From: Streptomyces sp. Ncost-T10-10d
Lineage (GTDB): Bacteria; Actinomycetota; Actinomycetes; Streptomycetales; Streptomycetaceae
NCBI RefSeq assembly: GCF_900091955.1
Contig: NZ_FMDF01000144.1
Location: 1-64,000 of the forward strand
Length of the DNA stretch: 64,000 nt
Direction: 5' to 3'
Position 1 is the stretch's first letter; each line of letters opens with the position of its first letter. The notes under the pieces were generated by a model that saw nothing but the letters and a program-made list of their open reading frames with translations, ran no database searches and had not been told where the DNA came from. A program made the translations under genes and the position numbers. Shown one piece after another: positions 1-8,268 of the stretch.

Positions 1-751
1 CGCCGGGTCCGGGGCCCAGGCCCGGGCGGCCGAAGGCGTCGTGCGGGTCGTCGGCGGTGTTGCGGTCCAGCATGCGCGCGAGGCGGTACGCAGCCTCCCG
101 GTGCCCCTGCTCGGCGGCGGCGCGCAGCCAGCGCTCGGCACCGACGTCACTGCGGTGTTCCAGCAGGTCGGCGAGGGCGTATGCACCCAGGGCATGGCCC
201 TGCTCGGCGGACTGCCGCAGCCAGTACTCGGCGCCGGGCTCGTCGCCCCGCTCGCGGTAGTGGCGGCCGAGGGCGTGTGCGGCGGCGGCGGAACCCGCGA
301 CGGCTGCAATACGCCACCAGCCGGCCGCATCGTCGGTGTATCCGCGCTGGTGGAGGAGGACGCCCAGGTTGTTGGCCGCGGCCCGGTCGCCGTCGGCGGT
401 GGCCGCACGCAGGTAGGACTCGGCGCCGTCCAGATCGCCGCGGCGCAACAGCAAGGCACCGAGGACGCTCATCGACGTGGTGTCCCCGGCGTCGGCGGCG
501 CGACGGTGGCGCGCCTCGCTCTCGGCGCTCTCCGGGCTCTCCCTGGTCTCGAGGCTCTCCGGGGTCTCGGGATTCTCTGCGGCCTCAACGGCCCCGGCGC
601 TCCCCGTGCTCCCTGCACTCTCTGTGCTCTCGACGGTCGCGGCACACCCCACAGTCTCGGCGGTCTCGGTCGTCCCGATGGTCTCAGTGATGTCAGTGGC
701 TTCAGTGGTCTCGCTGTTCTCCGCGGCGGCAACACCAAAAGCCGCATTCAT
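1..751 (-). CDS. Sel1/TPR-repeat protein, 3' part beyond window
   Basis: This gene reads leftward and runs off position 1, so about 250 N-terminal residues are visible and there is no stop. The ATG is at 751-749. Residues 1 to about 85 are low complexity and rich in Thr, Ser and Glu (runs such as ETTEAT, ESTESAGS, ETPESLETRES). From there the protein is built of helical repeats of about 36 residues with the Sel1/TPR pattern: AESYLRAATADG, AGWWRIAAVAG, AEYWLRQSAEQGH, AERWLRAAAEQGH. Such repeats are protein-interaction scaffolds; the partner and role cannot be told. No signal peptide or membrane segment is seen. The acidic S/T-rich head is unusual for the family and may be a disordered linker. 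Confidence 0.75.
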   Translation of the reverse strand, partial: MNAAFGVAAAENSETTEATDITETIGTTETAETVGCAATVESTESAGSTGSAGAVEAAENPETPESLETRESPESAESEARHRRAADAGDTTSMSVLGALLLRRGDLDGAESYLRAATADGDRAAANNLGVLLHQRGYTDDAAGWWRIAAVAGSAAAAHALGRHYRERGDEPGAEYWLRQSAEQGHALGAYALADLLEHRSDVGAERWLRAAAEQGHREAAYRLARMLDRNTADDPHDAFGRPGLGPGPG

Positions 752-1000
752 CACGCTATCCGACCGATGAACGCGACGCTGTACAAACCGCCCTGTCTCC
801 AACAGAGTTGCCCTGTCCCCCATAAATACCATCGTCGCACCACCTGCAACCCGCGTACACCTTGATATATCGCGGCCAGTAAGGTCACTTCAGCGTTTTG
901 TCGACATGCCCACAGAGAGATAAGTCAAACACGTCCGGGCTCAACTCGTGCCCCGCGAACCGCACTTCACACCCACCGCACAAGAAAGTCGTCACGGCAC

Positions 1001-1040
1001 GACGAAGGCCCGGATCCTCGAAAGGATCCGGGCCTTCGTC
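1001..1040 (-). terminator. strong terminator after initiator tRNA
   Basis: A perfect 18-bp inverted repeat (1001-1018 and 1023-1040) with a CGAA loop lies seven bases beyond the 3' end of the tRNA. No U tract follows, as is usual in Streptomyces. The roughly 250 bp between it and the Sel1-repeat gene show no further feature. Confidence 0.8.
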
Positions 1041-1046
1041 CATCAG

Positions 1047-1120
1047 TAGCGGGGACAGGATTTGAACCTGCGACCTCTGGGTTATGAGCCCAGCGAGCTA
1101 CCGAGCTGCTCCACCCCGCG
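1047..1120 (-). tRNA. initiator tRNA-fMet (CAU)
   Basis: The 74-nt cloverleaf has anticodon CAT in the loop CTCATAA. Initiator hallmarks are visible: the 1-72 acceptor pair is C opposite U (unpaired), and the anticodon stem carries three consecutive G-C pairs (CTGGG/CCCAG). The D arm is GAGC-AGCTCGGTA-GCTC, the T arm GCAGG-TTCAAAT-CCTGT, and the discriminator is A. CCA is not encoded (CTG follows). Transcription runs leftward into the 18-bp terminator. Confidence 0.95.
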
Positions 1121-1172
1121 TCGTTGTGTTCAAACCGTACCACGACGCGGGGGTGAGCCTTTACCGAGTTAC

Positions 1173-4124
1173 TCAGCCACCACTGCTGGCACCGGACGCT
1201 TTATCCGCGCTACCCGGATTGCCCGCATTATTCGCACTGCCCGACTTGGGCTGGGCGGCTGCCGCACGCTGCAACGCGTCCTGCAGATCTGCCTGAGCCT
1301 TGCCGTAGGCGCTCCAGTCCTGCTTCTTCAGGGCTGCCTCGCCTTCCGCGTAGGCCTTCTGCGCATCCGCGATCGCCTTCTTCAGCGCCGCGTCACCGGT
1401 GGCCGGTGGCTGCGTGGTGCCTGGTGGCCGGGTGGTCTCCGCAGGCGGCTCGGTGGTGCCGGAGCCCGTCACCCCGAAGACCGCGTTGAGCGCCTCCCCG
1501 AGGCTGTTCTCGAAGACGGTCTTCGACCCGTAAGAGGCGGCGACCTTGCGCAGCAGCGGATAGTTCTGTGTGCCACCGCGCGTATACACCGGCTCGATGT
1601 AGAGGAAGCCTCCTTCGAGCGGCACGGTCAGCAGGTTGCCGTACTCGATGTCGGAGTCGGTTCCCTTGAGGTTTCTCACGAACTCGGCGACATCGTCGTT
1701 GCCGTTGAGCTCACTCTGTACCTGACCGGGGCCCTTCACCGTGGTGGTGACTCTCAACAGCCTTATCGTGCCGTAGTCCTTGCTGGCCGCATCCGCGTCC
1801 ACCGCCATGAACGCCCCGAGGTCGGGCCGTCCCTTCGGGGTGAACGTCGTCGTCAGCGAGAACTTCTGGGCCGTCTGGTCCGGCATCTTTATGCTCAGGT
1901 AGTACGGCGGGACGGCACCGGACTCCTTGTTGGTCGGGTCGTCCGGGACCTGCCAGGCGTCACTGCCGCTGTAGAACTGGGCGGGGTTGGTGACGTGGTA
2001 GCGGGTGAGCAGCTCGCGCTGCACCTTGAACAGGTCCTGCGGGTACCGCAGGTGCGCCATCAGGTCCTGCGGAATGTCGGCCCGCGGCTCCACCGTCCCC
2101 GGGAACGCCTTGCGCCAGGTCTTGAGGACCGGGTCCTCGGTGTCCCACTCGTAGAGCTTGACCTTGCCGTCGTACGCGTCGACGGTGGCCTTCACCGAGT
2201 TGCGGATGTAGTTGACCTGGTTCTGCTGGGCGACGACCGCACGTTGGTTGGTGGTCAGCGAGTCGGCCGTGGTGTCACCGAGCGTCGTACGGGAGGCGTA
2301 CGGGTACCCGTTGGTGGTGGTGTACGCGTCGACGACCCACTGGATGCGGCCGTTCACCACGGCCGGGTAGGCGTCGCCGTCGATGGTCAGCCACGGGGCG
2401 ACCGCCTCGACGCGCTCCTTGGGCGTGCGGTTGTAGAGAATTCGCGAGCCCTCGCCGATGGCCCCCGAGTAGAGGATCTGCGGCTCGCTGAACGCCACGG
2501 CGTACGCGGCACGGTTGAAGGCGTTGGAGAGACTGACCCCGCTGTTGCCCTGGTAGCTGGTCGTCTTCTCGCCGTCCTCCTCGTAGTCGAGCTCCTTCTG
2601 GGGCCCGCCGACGATGGAGTACTGCTCGGTCTTCTCGCCGTAGTAGATCTGCTGCTCGTACTTGCCGAGCTCACCCGTCGTCGGCAGACCGGACTCGGTG
2701 AAGTCCGGGGAACCCTTCGGGTTCTTGCCGGTCGTCGTGCCCCGGGCCGCGATGGCGCCGTAGCCGTGGGTGTAGGTGAAGTGGTCGTTGATCCAGTTGC
2801 GCTTGGGGATGCCGTCGAGGTTGAGCTCACGCAGACCGATGACCGTGTCCTGGTCCTTGCCGGCGGCATCCTTGTAGCGGTCCACGTCCAGGGTCTTGGG
2901 GAACTGGTAGTAGTTCCTCTTCTGCTGGAGCTGCTGGAAGGCCGGGGAGACGACGTTGGGGTCCATCACCCGGTAACTGGCCGCATCGTCCGCGCCGGCG
3001 CGCAGCTTGGCGTCGTCGTTCATCGTGCTCTTGCCCGAGTAGTCGTGGACCTGAGCGTTGTCGATGTCGTACGCGTCACGTGTCGCTTCGATGTTCTTCC
3101 GGATGAACGGCGCTTCCTTGGCCTGCTCGTTCGGCTGGACCTGGAACTTCTGCACGATCGCCGGGTACAGCCCGCCGATCAGGATCGCCGAGAGCACCAT
3201 CAGACCGAAGCCGATCATCGGGAGCTGCCAGGTGCGGCGCCAGAGTGTGGCGAAGAAGAGCACGGCGCAGATCGCGGCGATGCAGAACAGGATGGTCTTC
3301 GCCGGAAGGTAGGCGTTGGCGTCGACGTACCGCAGGCCCGTCCAGTTGTCCGTGGCCTTGAAGTCGCTGGACTTCACGGCCAGGCCGTACCGGTCGAGCC
3401 AGTACGCCACGGCCTTCAGCGAGACGAAGACACCGAGCAGCACCGACAGATGGCCTGTGGCCGCGCCGGTCGCCCGCGCGCCGGGGCTGGTGATGCGGAG
3501 ACCGCCGTACAGATAGTGGGTCAGCGCAGCGGCGATCAGCGAGAGCACTGTGGCCGCGAAGCCGAAGCCCAGCAGGAAGCGGTACCAGGGCAGGTCGAAG
3601 GCGTAGAAGGACACATCCAGATGGAACTGGGGGTCCTTCTGGTTGAACGCCACGCCGTTCACATACATCAGCCAGGTGCGCCACTGACCGGAGGCGGATG
3701 CTCCGGCGATCAGTCCGACGAGCGCGGTGATCGCGAGCAGCACCCACTTCTTGTACGGGGCGAGGCTCATCCGGTAGCGGTCCAGGCTCTGCTGTTCCAG
3801 CGACATCGCGCTCAGCGGCGGCCGGAGCCGGTGCGCGAGCCAGATGTTCAGGCCGACGGCGATCGCCATCAGCAGTCCGAAGACGAGGAACAGCCCGATC
3901 TTGGTCCACAGGGTGGTGGTGAAGACGGACGAATACGCGACCGACCGGTACCAGAGCCAGTCCGTCCAGAACCCGGCGAACATGACGAACGCCATGGCGA
4001 GAATCGCCAGGACGCCCAGTGTCATGAGCAGGGTACGGGCGCGCCGGGACGGGCGGCCGACTCTGATCCGTGGCCCGGTCGGGCCTCCGCCGCGGTCCGG
4101 CATCTGGAAAGCCAACGTGCGCAC
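1173..4124 (-). CDS. UPF0182 family integral membrane protein
   Basis: The 983-aa protein matches the UPF0182/COG1615 family of actinobacteria in length and layout. Seven hydrophobic segments are seen at about residues 36-57, 75-95, 127-146, 172-208, 225-245, 273-292 and 298-322. A large extracytoplasmic region of about 560 residues follows. The C-terminal 80 residues are an Ala/Lys/Gln-rich helical stretch after a PPAETTRPPGTTQPP linker. The function of the family is unknown. The start is uncertain: GTG at 4124, or ATG at 4103 (MPDRGGGPTG), which looks like the start of homologues; neither has a convincing ribosome site. It is divergent from the PPA1309-like gene and is followed by the initiator tRNA gene. 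Confidence 0.93.
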   Translation of the reverse strand: MRTLAFQMPDRGGGPTGPRIRVGRPSRRARTLLMTLGVLAILAMAFVMFAGFWTDWLWYRSVAYSSVFTTTLWTKIGLFLVFGLLMAIAVGLNIWLAHRLRPPLSAMSLEQQSLDRYRMSLAPYKKWVLLAITALVGLIAGASASGQWRTWLMYVNGVAFNQKDPQFHLDVSFYAFDLPWYRFLLGFGFAATVLSLIAAALTHYLYGGLRITSPGARATGAATGHLSVLLGVFVSLKAVAYWLDRYGLAVKSSDFKATDNWTGLRYVDANAYLPAKTILFCIAAICAVLFFATLWRRTWQLPMIGFGLMVLSAILIGGLYPAIVQKFQVQPNEQAKEAPFIRKNIEATRDAYDIDNAQVHDYSGKSTMNDDAKLRAGADDAASYRVMDPNVVSPAFQQLQQKRNYYQFPKTLDVDRYKDAAGKDQDTVIGLRELNLDGIPKRNWINDHFTYTHGYGAIAARGTTTGKNPKGSPDFTESGLPTTGELGKYEQQIYYGEKTEQYSIVGGPQKELDYEEDGEKTTSYQGNSGVSLSNAFNRAAYAVAFSEPQILYSGAIGEGSRILYNRTPKERVEAVAPWLTIDGDAYPAVVNGRIQWVVDAYTTTNGYPYASRTTLGDTTADSLTTNQRAVVAQQNQVNYIRNSVKATVDAYDGKVKLYEWDTEDPVLKTWRKAFPGTVEPRADIPQDLMAHLRYPQDLFKVQRELLTRYHVTNPAQFYSGSDAWQVPDDPTNKESGAVPPYYLSIKMPDQTAQKFSLTTTFTPKGRPDLGAFMAVDADAASKDYGTIRLLRVTTTVKGPGQVQSELNGNDDVAEFVRNLKGTDSDIEYGNLLTVPLEGGFLYIEPVYTRGGTQNYPLLRKVAASYGSKTVFENSLGEALNAVFGVTGSGTTEPPAETTRPPGTTQPPATGDAALKKAIADAQKAYAEGEAALKKQDWSAYGKAQADLQDALQRAAAAQPKSGSANNAGNPGSADKASGASSGG

Positions 4125-4234
4125 CTCGAAGTTCGCGGGTCGTGTGAAGCGGGCCCAGCGATCGTAGAGCCCACCTATGCAACTTACTGAGGCTTTACCT
4201 AGTTCCCGTTCCCGGGGCAGAAGGAGGCAGGATA

Positions 4235-4801
4235 TTGACCATGCCCAACGTTTCCCCCTCAGGCCCCCCGATGGCCGCGAGCCCCCTCACCGTCGCCGTG
4301 CTCGAAATCGACGAGTACATCTCCGGCCTCGGCTGGGACCAGCCGGCCCGGCTCTTCGCTCTCGTCGACACCGCTCGGCTGCGGACCCAGGAGCCGGGCC
4401 TCGCCGCCCAGCTCGGTCTCGACAGCTCCGACTCCCCGACCGCCTCACTCACCCCCATCGAGCAGGAGGAGCTTCCGCCGGGCACCGCCCTGGACGAGTT
4501 CCTCGCCACGATCGCCTGGCCCGACGCGGTGATCGGATGCGCGATGACAGTGGAGCGGCTGATGCTGCCGCCGTCCGCCGAGGCCTCGGTGCCGGAGGGG
4601 CTCAGCGATGCCCAGCTGACCAAGTGGGTCGCCAAGCACCCGGAGCGCCAGGAGGTGCGGATGACCGTGGCCGTCCTTCGGGACGGTACGCGCGAGTCGG
4701 CCGTACGGCTCCGCGAGAAGGACTCCCCGAGCGAGGTGCGGACCGGCGCCGGCCTGGTGCCCGGGCTGGCCGACGCCCTGGCCGCGACCTTCGAGGCCTG
4801 A
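4235..4801 (+). CDS. PPA1309-like conserved actinobacterial protein
   Basis: A 188-aa soluble acidic protein without signal peptide or membrane segment. I recognise it as the actinobacterial PPA1309-type family, which has no known activity. A strong AAGGAGG site at 4221-4227 lies 7 nt before a TTG (4235) and 13 nt before an ATG (4241), so the first residues are either MTMPN or MPN; spacing favours TTG. The ATG version gives 186 aa. It is divergent from the UPF0182 gene and convergent with the PDZ protease gene, with a hairpin between the two stops. Confidence 0.8.
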   Translation: MTMPNVSPSGPPMAASPLTVAVLEIDEYISGLGWDQPARLFALVDTARLRTQEPGLAAQLGLDSSDSPTASLTPIEQEELPPGTALDEFLATIAWPDAVIGCAMTVERLMLPPSAEASVPEGLSDAQLTKWVAKHPERQEVRMTVAVLRDGTRESAVRLREKDSPSEVRTGAGLVPGLADALAATFEA

Positions 4802-4806
4802 CCCCG

Positions 4807-4831
4807 CCGCGTCCCCGCCGAGGGGGCGCGG
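4807..4831. terminator. bidirectional hairpin between convergent genes
   Basis: CCGCGTCCCC (4807-4816) pairs with GGGGGCGCGG (4822-4831) around a GCCGA loop, with one G-U pair in one orientation. It fills the 30-bp gap between two convergent stop codons and probably serves both. Confidence 0.6.
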
Positions 4832-5920
4832 TCAACCGGCCGAGCAGCTCGGCAGGTCGGCCGTGTCCCCCGCCCGGATCTTCTCCAGCGACTTCTTCGC
4901 GTCGTCGATCGTCTTCACCTTCACCAGCGTGAGTCCGCTCGGGGTGTCCGAGGCTGCGGCCTTGCAGTTGTCGTTCGGCGTCAGGAAGTACCGGGCGCCC
5001 GCGTCGCGCGCGCCGACCAGCTTCATGTTGATGCCGCCGATCGGGCCGACCTTGCCCTTGTCGTCGATCGTGCCGGTGCCCGCGATGAACTTGCCGCCGG
5101 TGAGCTCGGTGGGCGTCAGCTTGTCGATGATGCCCAGGGAGAACATCAGACCTGCGCTCGGGCCGCCGACATCGGCGAGCTTGATGTCGATCCGGAACGG
5201 GAACGTGTGGTCCGTCCCGGCCTGGATGCCGACGATCGCTCGGTTCTCCTTGGGGGCCTTCACGGTGGTGATGACGATCTTCCGGCTGCCCTCGGGCTCC
5301 TTGCCGGCCTTCTCGGCCGCCTGCGCCGTCTTCGCCGGGATGATCGTGAACGTGACGTCCTCGCCGGGCTTGTGGCGGGTGACGAGCTTCGCGACGTCCT
5401 CGGGCTGCTTCACCGCGCTGCCGTCGACCTGCTTGATCACATCACCGGCGTGCAGCTTGCCCTGTGCGGGGCTGCCCTTGACGACCGTGGAGACCACGAC
5501 GCGCGACGACACCGGGATACCCAGCTCGGTCAGGGCGGCAACCTTGGCGCTCTCCTGCGACTGGCTGAACTCCTCGGCGTTCTCCTGCGTCGACTGCTGT
5601 TCGGTCTTGCCGCCGGGGTAGAGCGTGTCGTGCGGCACGACCACGCTGTCGTGGGCCAGCCAGCCGTAGACGGCCTCGACGAGGTTCATGTTGTAGTCGG
5701 CGCCGGTGACCCTGACCGTCGTCATATTGAGGTTGCCGGACGTCGGGTACGTCTTGTGTCCGGAAATCTGGAGGACGGGTTCGCCTTCGACCTTGCCGAG
5801 GGTGTTCACGGTCGGGCCCGGGGACATCTCCGAATACGGCACGGGAATCAGCACGCCTGCGCAGAGCAGCGCGATGAGGATCAGCGTGGAGGCGAGCATC
5901 GTCGCGGTGCGGCGTGGCAT
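4832..5920 (-). CDS. membrane-anchored PDZ / Lon-like S16 serine protease (YlbL type)
   Basis: With the ATG at 5920 (MPRRTATMLA) the protein is 362 aa. One N-terminal transmembrane anchor lies at about residues 8-26, so the rest is outside the membrane. A PDZ domain follows at about 135-200 (SPAQGKLHAGDVIKQVDG). The Lon-type proteolytic domain is at 245-340, with the catalytic Ser in GGPSAG (S255) and Lys in GGINMK (K300), the S16 Ser-Lys dyad at Lon-like spacing. There is no AAA+ domain, so it is an ATP-independent surface relative of Lon. Substrates are unknown. The reading frame is open further upstream, but the earlier start candidates give an atypical N-terminus. Confidence 0.9.
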   Translation of the reverse strand: MPRRTATMLASTLILIALLCAGVLIPVPYSEMSPGPTVNTLGKVEGEPVLQISGHKTYPTSGNLNMTTVRVTGADYNMNLVEAVYGWLAHDSVVVPHDTLYPGGKTEQQSTQENAEEFSQSQESAKVAALTELGIPVSSRVVVSTVVKGSPAQGKLHAGDVIKQVDGSAVKQPEDVAKLVTRHKPGEDVTFTIIPAKTAQAAEKAGKEPEGSRKIVITTVKAPKENRAIVGIQAGTDHTFPFRIDIKLADVGGPSAGLMFSLGIIDKLTPTELTGGKFIAGTGTIDDKGKVGPIGGINMKLVGARDAGARYFLTPNDNCKAAASDTPSGLTLVKVKTIDDAKKSLEKIRAGDTADLPSCSAG

Positions 5921-6072
5921 GGAACGACAGTACGGGAAGGGTCTGTCAGTGCACCGTCGGGGCCGGTCCGGACGGGGCGTGGAGCAGGGCGCGGCGCTGT
6001 GCCGGAGCGCGTCGGCAGCAGGCACCGCTGTGCGGATTGGCGACTGCGTACGTTCGACGGAGGAACGGAGGA

Positions 6073-6243
6073 TCAGACAACCTCGGAACCGGAGTGCGAT
6101 TTCTCCATCGCTTCACGGAACCGGGCGTATCCGGCGAGTTCTGAGACATCACCGGCCGTGCGATTACGGGTGACCCAGCTTCCCCATATCGCAGCGCCGA
6201 GTGCAGCGAAAAGCGGAATCAGCAACCAAGCGAGTGCTGCCAT
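6073..6243 (-). CDS. small single-span membrane protein, 56 aa
   Basis: An easily missed small gene: ATG at 6243, preceded by GGGAGG 5 nt upstream, and TGA at 6073-6075. The product starts MAALAWLLIPLFAALGAAIW, an N-terminal transmembrane helix, and continues with a short polar cytoplasmic-looking tail (SELAGYARFREAMEKS). Third codon positions are G/C-rich. I do not recognise a function. It lies between moaE and the protease gene, all transcribed leftward, and may be part of their transcript. Confidence 0.7.
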   Translation of the reverse strand: MAALAWLLIPLFAALGAAIWGSWVTRNRTAGDVSELAGYARFREAMEKSHSGSEVV

Positions 6244-6371
6244 TACGACCTCCCTACCCCATGAGCGACCGCAACTGACCGATCAGCAGATTAACCATCT
6301 GCAGGACCAACGTTCACGGCAGGGGTGCAGTTACGCAAATCGGGGCGGCCGACCACCCGATCGGCTTGCGC

Positions 6372-6833
6372 TCAGCAGGTGCCTACCCACTCCTCGGTAC
6401 CGTCCGAAAAGCGCTGGTGCTTCCAGATCGGAACCTCGTGCTTGAGGTCGTCGATCAACTTGCGGCACGCCTCGAACGCCTCGGCGCGGTGGGGGCAGGA
6501 GACGGCGACGACCACAGCGAGGTCGCCCACTCGGAGGTCGCCCACCCGGTGGACGGCGGCCAGCGCCCGGACCGGGAATTCCGCGACGACCTTCTCGGCC
6601 ACCCGGCGCAATTCGTCCTGAGCCGAAGGATGGCAGGAGTACCCGAGTGCACCGACGTCCTGGCCGCCGTCGTGATTGCGCACCGTACCGACGAAGAGCG
6701 CCGTGCCGCCCGCGGCGTCATCCCCGACCGCCCGGAAGATCTCGTCGACCGACAACGGCGTGTCGCGAATCGCCAGCAGCCGGATGGGGTCGCTTGCCGC
6801 CTGCTCGCCGGGGTGGTCGTGGGTGGAAGCCAT
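6372..6833 (-). CDS. moaE: molybdopterin synthase large subunit MoaE
   Basis: The 153-aa product resembles MoaE, the catalytic subunit that transfers sulfur from MoaD thiocarboxylate to precursor Z to make molybdopterin. Landmarks are GGTALFVGTVRNHDGG near residue 43, the substrate-site run AVHRVGDLRVGDLAVVV, and PIWKHQ near the C terminus with the conserved Lys. The start is taken as ATG 6833 (MASTHDHPGEQ); in-frame ATGs at 6842 and 6863 are possible. No moaD is adjacent. The sulfur-carrier activator MoeZ is encoded about 32 kb away in this window. Confidence 0.9.
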   Translation of the reverse strand: MASTHDHPGEQAASDPIRLLAIRDTPLSVDEIFRAVGDDAAGGTALFVGTVRNHDGGQDVGALGYSCHPSAQDELRRVAEKVVAEFPVRALAAVHRVGDLRVGDLAVVVAVSCPHRAEAFEACRKLIDDLKHEVPIWKHQRFSDGTEEWVGTC

Positions 6834-6933
6834 GAGGCCCATGGTGCCGTACCGCACCGGCATCCTGGAATAGCGTTTTCCACCGGCGGACGGCCCCTGA
6901 CCTTGGAGCCTTCTACGGACGGACCGCAGCGGC

Positions 6934-8076
6934 CTAGATCCGGCGGCGGGCCTTGCGGGCGCGGCGGACCAGTGCGGCGGTGCCGAGCAGCGCCACGGTC
7001 GCACCGGCGGCACCTGCCGCGGTGGCGTCCTTGCGGCCGAGTCGGCGCCCGGCGACTGTGTGCCGGCCCTCGACCTCTTCGAGGAGCGCGGCGAGCACCT
7101 CCTCGTTGGTCCAGCTCGGGCGCCAGCCCGCGTCGTGCAGCCGGCTCACACTGACCACCCAGGGGTGCATCGTGTACGCCAGATCGCCCGCCGGGGACGG
7201 GGTGAGGCCGATCCGGTGCAGCCTGGCGGCGGCGCCGAGTGCCACGGCGGAGGGCAGTTCCATCCGGCGGACGCCGCTGAGCTCCTCGACCTCCTCCTGT
7301 TCGAGCCAGCCGTCGCAGCCGACCGCGAACTCGCCGTCGATCTTCTCCAGCGCGGCGTACTCCAGGGCCGTGACCAGGTCGTCGACGTGGCAGAACTGCC
7401 AGGCGGGGCGCGATCCGGCGACGACCAGGAGGCGCGGCGACTCGAAGTAGCGGGTCAGCGCGGTGTCCGTACCGCCGACCAGGACGGTGGGGCGGACCAC
7501 GGTGACATTGAGGCCGGGGTGGGCGCGGGGGGCGCGACGCCCGAGCCGTTCGATCTCCAGAAGGTCGCCGACGCCGGTGGCCTCCGCCGTGGCCCGCAGT
7601 TCGGCGTCCTCGGCGAGAGGGATGTCATTGTCGGGCAGCGCCCCGTAGACCATCGCCGAGGTACACAGCACGACCCGGTGGACCCCGACCGCCGCGGCGG
7701 CCGTCAGCACCGTCTGAGTGCCGCGCACGTTGTAGGCGGTGCGGGCGGCGGGGTCGGTCTCCAGGTCGAGATCGAGTGCCAGATGCACGACGACATCTGC
7801 ACCGCGCAGCTTCTCCGCGATGGCGGGATCCCGTACGTCGAGAATGTGCCAGGTCGCCTCGGAGACTCCTCCTCGGCGTTCGTCGATGGCGATGACCTGC
7901 TTGATCTCCTCGGACGCCGCGAGGCGTGCGGTGAGCAGCTCACCGACGCCCCCCGCGGCCCCGGTGACCGCGACGACGGGGCCACGGTTCCTGGAGCGGC
8001 TCTTTACGGGCTTGTTCTCGGTCGAGGGGTCGGACAGGTTTCGCGCTGCGCGAACCTGAGGATCTGGGGAACTCAC
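6934..8076 (-). CDS. NAD-dependent epimerase/dehydratase (extended SDR)
   Basis: The GTG at 8076 is preceded by GGAG with 7 nt spacing and gives 380 aa. A Rossmann motif TGAAGGVG sits at residues 38-45 after a charged head. DVVVHLA, the SDR active-site-like region CTSAMVYGALP and NVTVVRPTVLVGG follow, as in extended SDRs acting on sugar nucleotides or related substrates. The C-terminal 30 residues form a hydrophobic helix followed by a basic tail (ALVRRARKARRRI), suggesting membrane attachment. The substrate is not predictable. It is divergent from the zincin-like gene across a 192-bp intergenic region. Confidence 0.85.
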   Translation of the reverse strand: MSSPDPQVRAARNLSDPSTENKPVKSRSRNRGPVVAVTGAAGGVGELLTARLAASEEIKQVIAIDERRGGVSEATWHILDVRDPAIAEKLRGADVVVHLALDLDLETDPAARTAYNVRGTQTVLTAAAAVGVHRVVLCTSAMVYGALPDNDIPLAEDAELRATAEATGVGDLLEIERLGRRAPRAHPGLNVTVVRPTVLVGGTDTALTRYFESPRLLVVAGSRPAWQFCHVDDLVTALEYAALEKIDGEFAVGCDGWLEQEEVEELSGVRRMELPSAVALGAAARLHRIGLTPSPAGDLAYTMHPWVVSVSRLHDAGWRPSWTNEEVLAALLEEVEGRHTVAGRRLGRKDATAAGAAGATVALLGTAALVRRARKARRRI

Positions 8077-8268
8077 CGGGCGTCTCCAGCGGTTGTCTTC
8101 AGTACGTACCCGAATGACGCGTACGTACCAGGTGGCGTCCATCCTGCCGCAGGCCGGGAGCCGGCGGAGCACTGAGGCCCCAAGCGGACTTTTGGTGTCT
8201 ACGCTGGATGGTGATGTCGGGCAGTCGCCGTCGGTTCGAGCCGGCGGCCCTACGAGCCGAGGAAACCC

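Noticed and set aside
1062..4190. A 1,042-codon open frame on the plus strand opposite the UPF0182 gene
   Set aside because: It is the antisense shadow of a recognisable gene. High GC makes long antisense frames common, and its product is low-complexity R/G/V/L.
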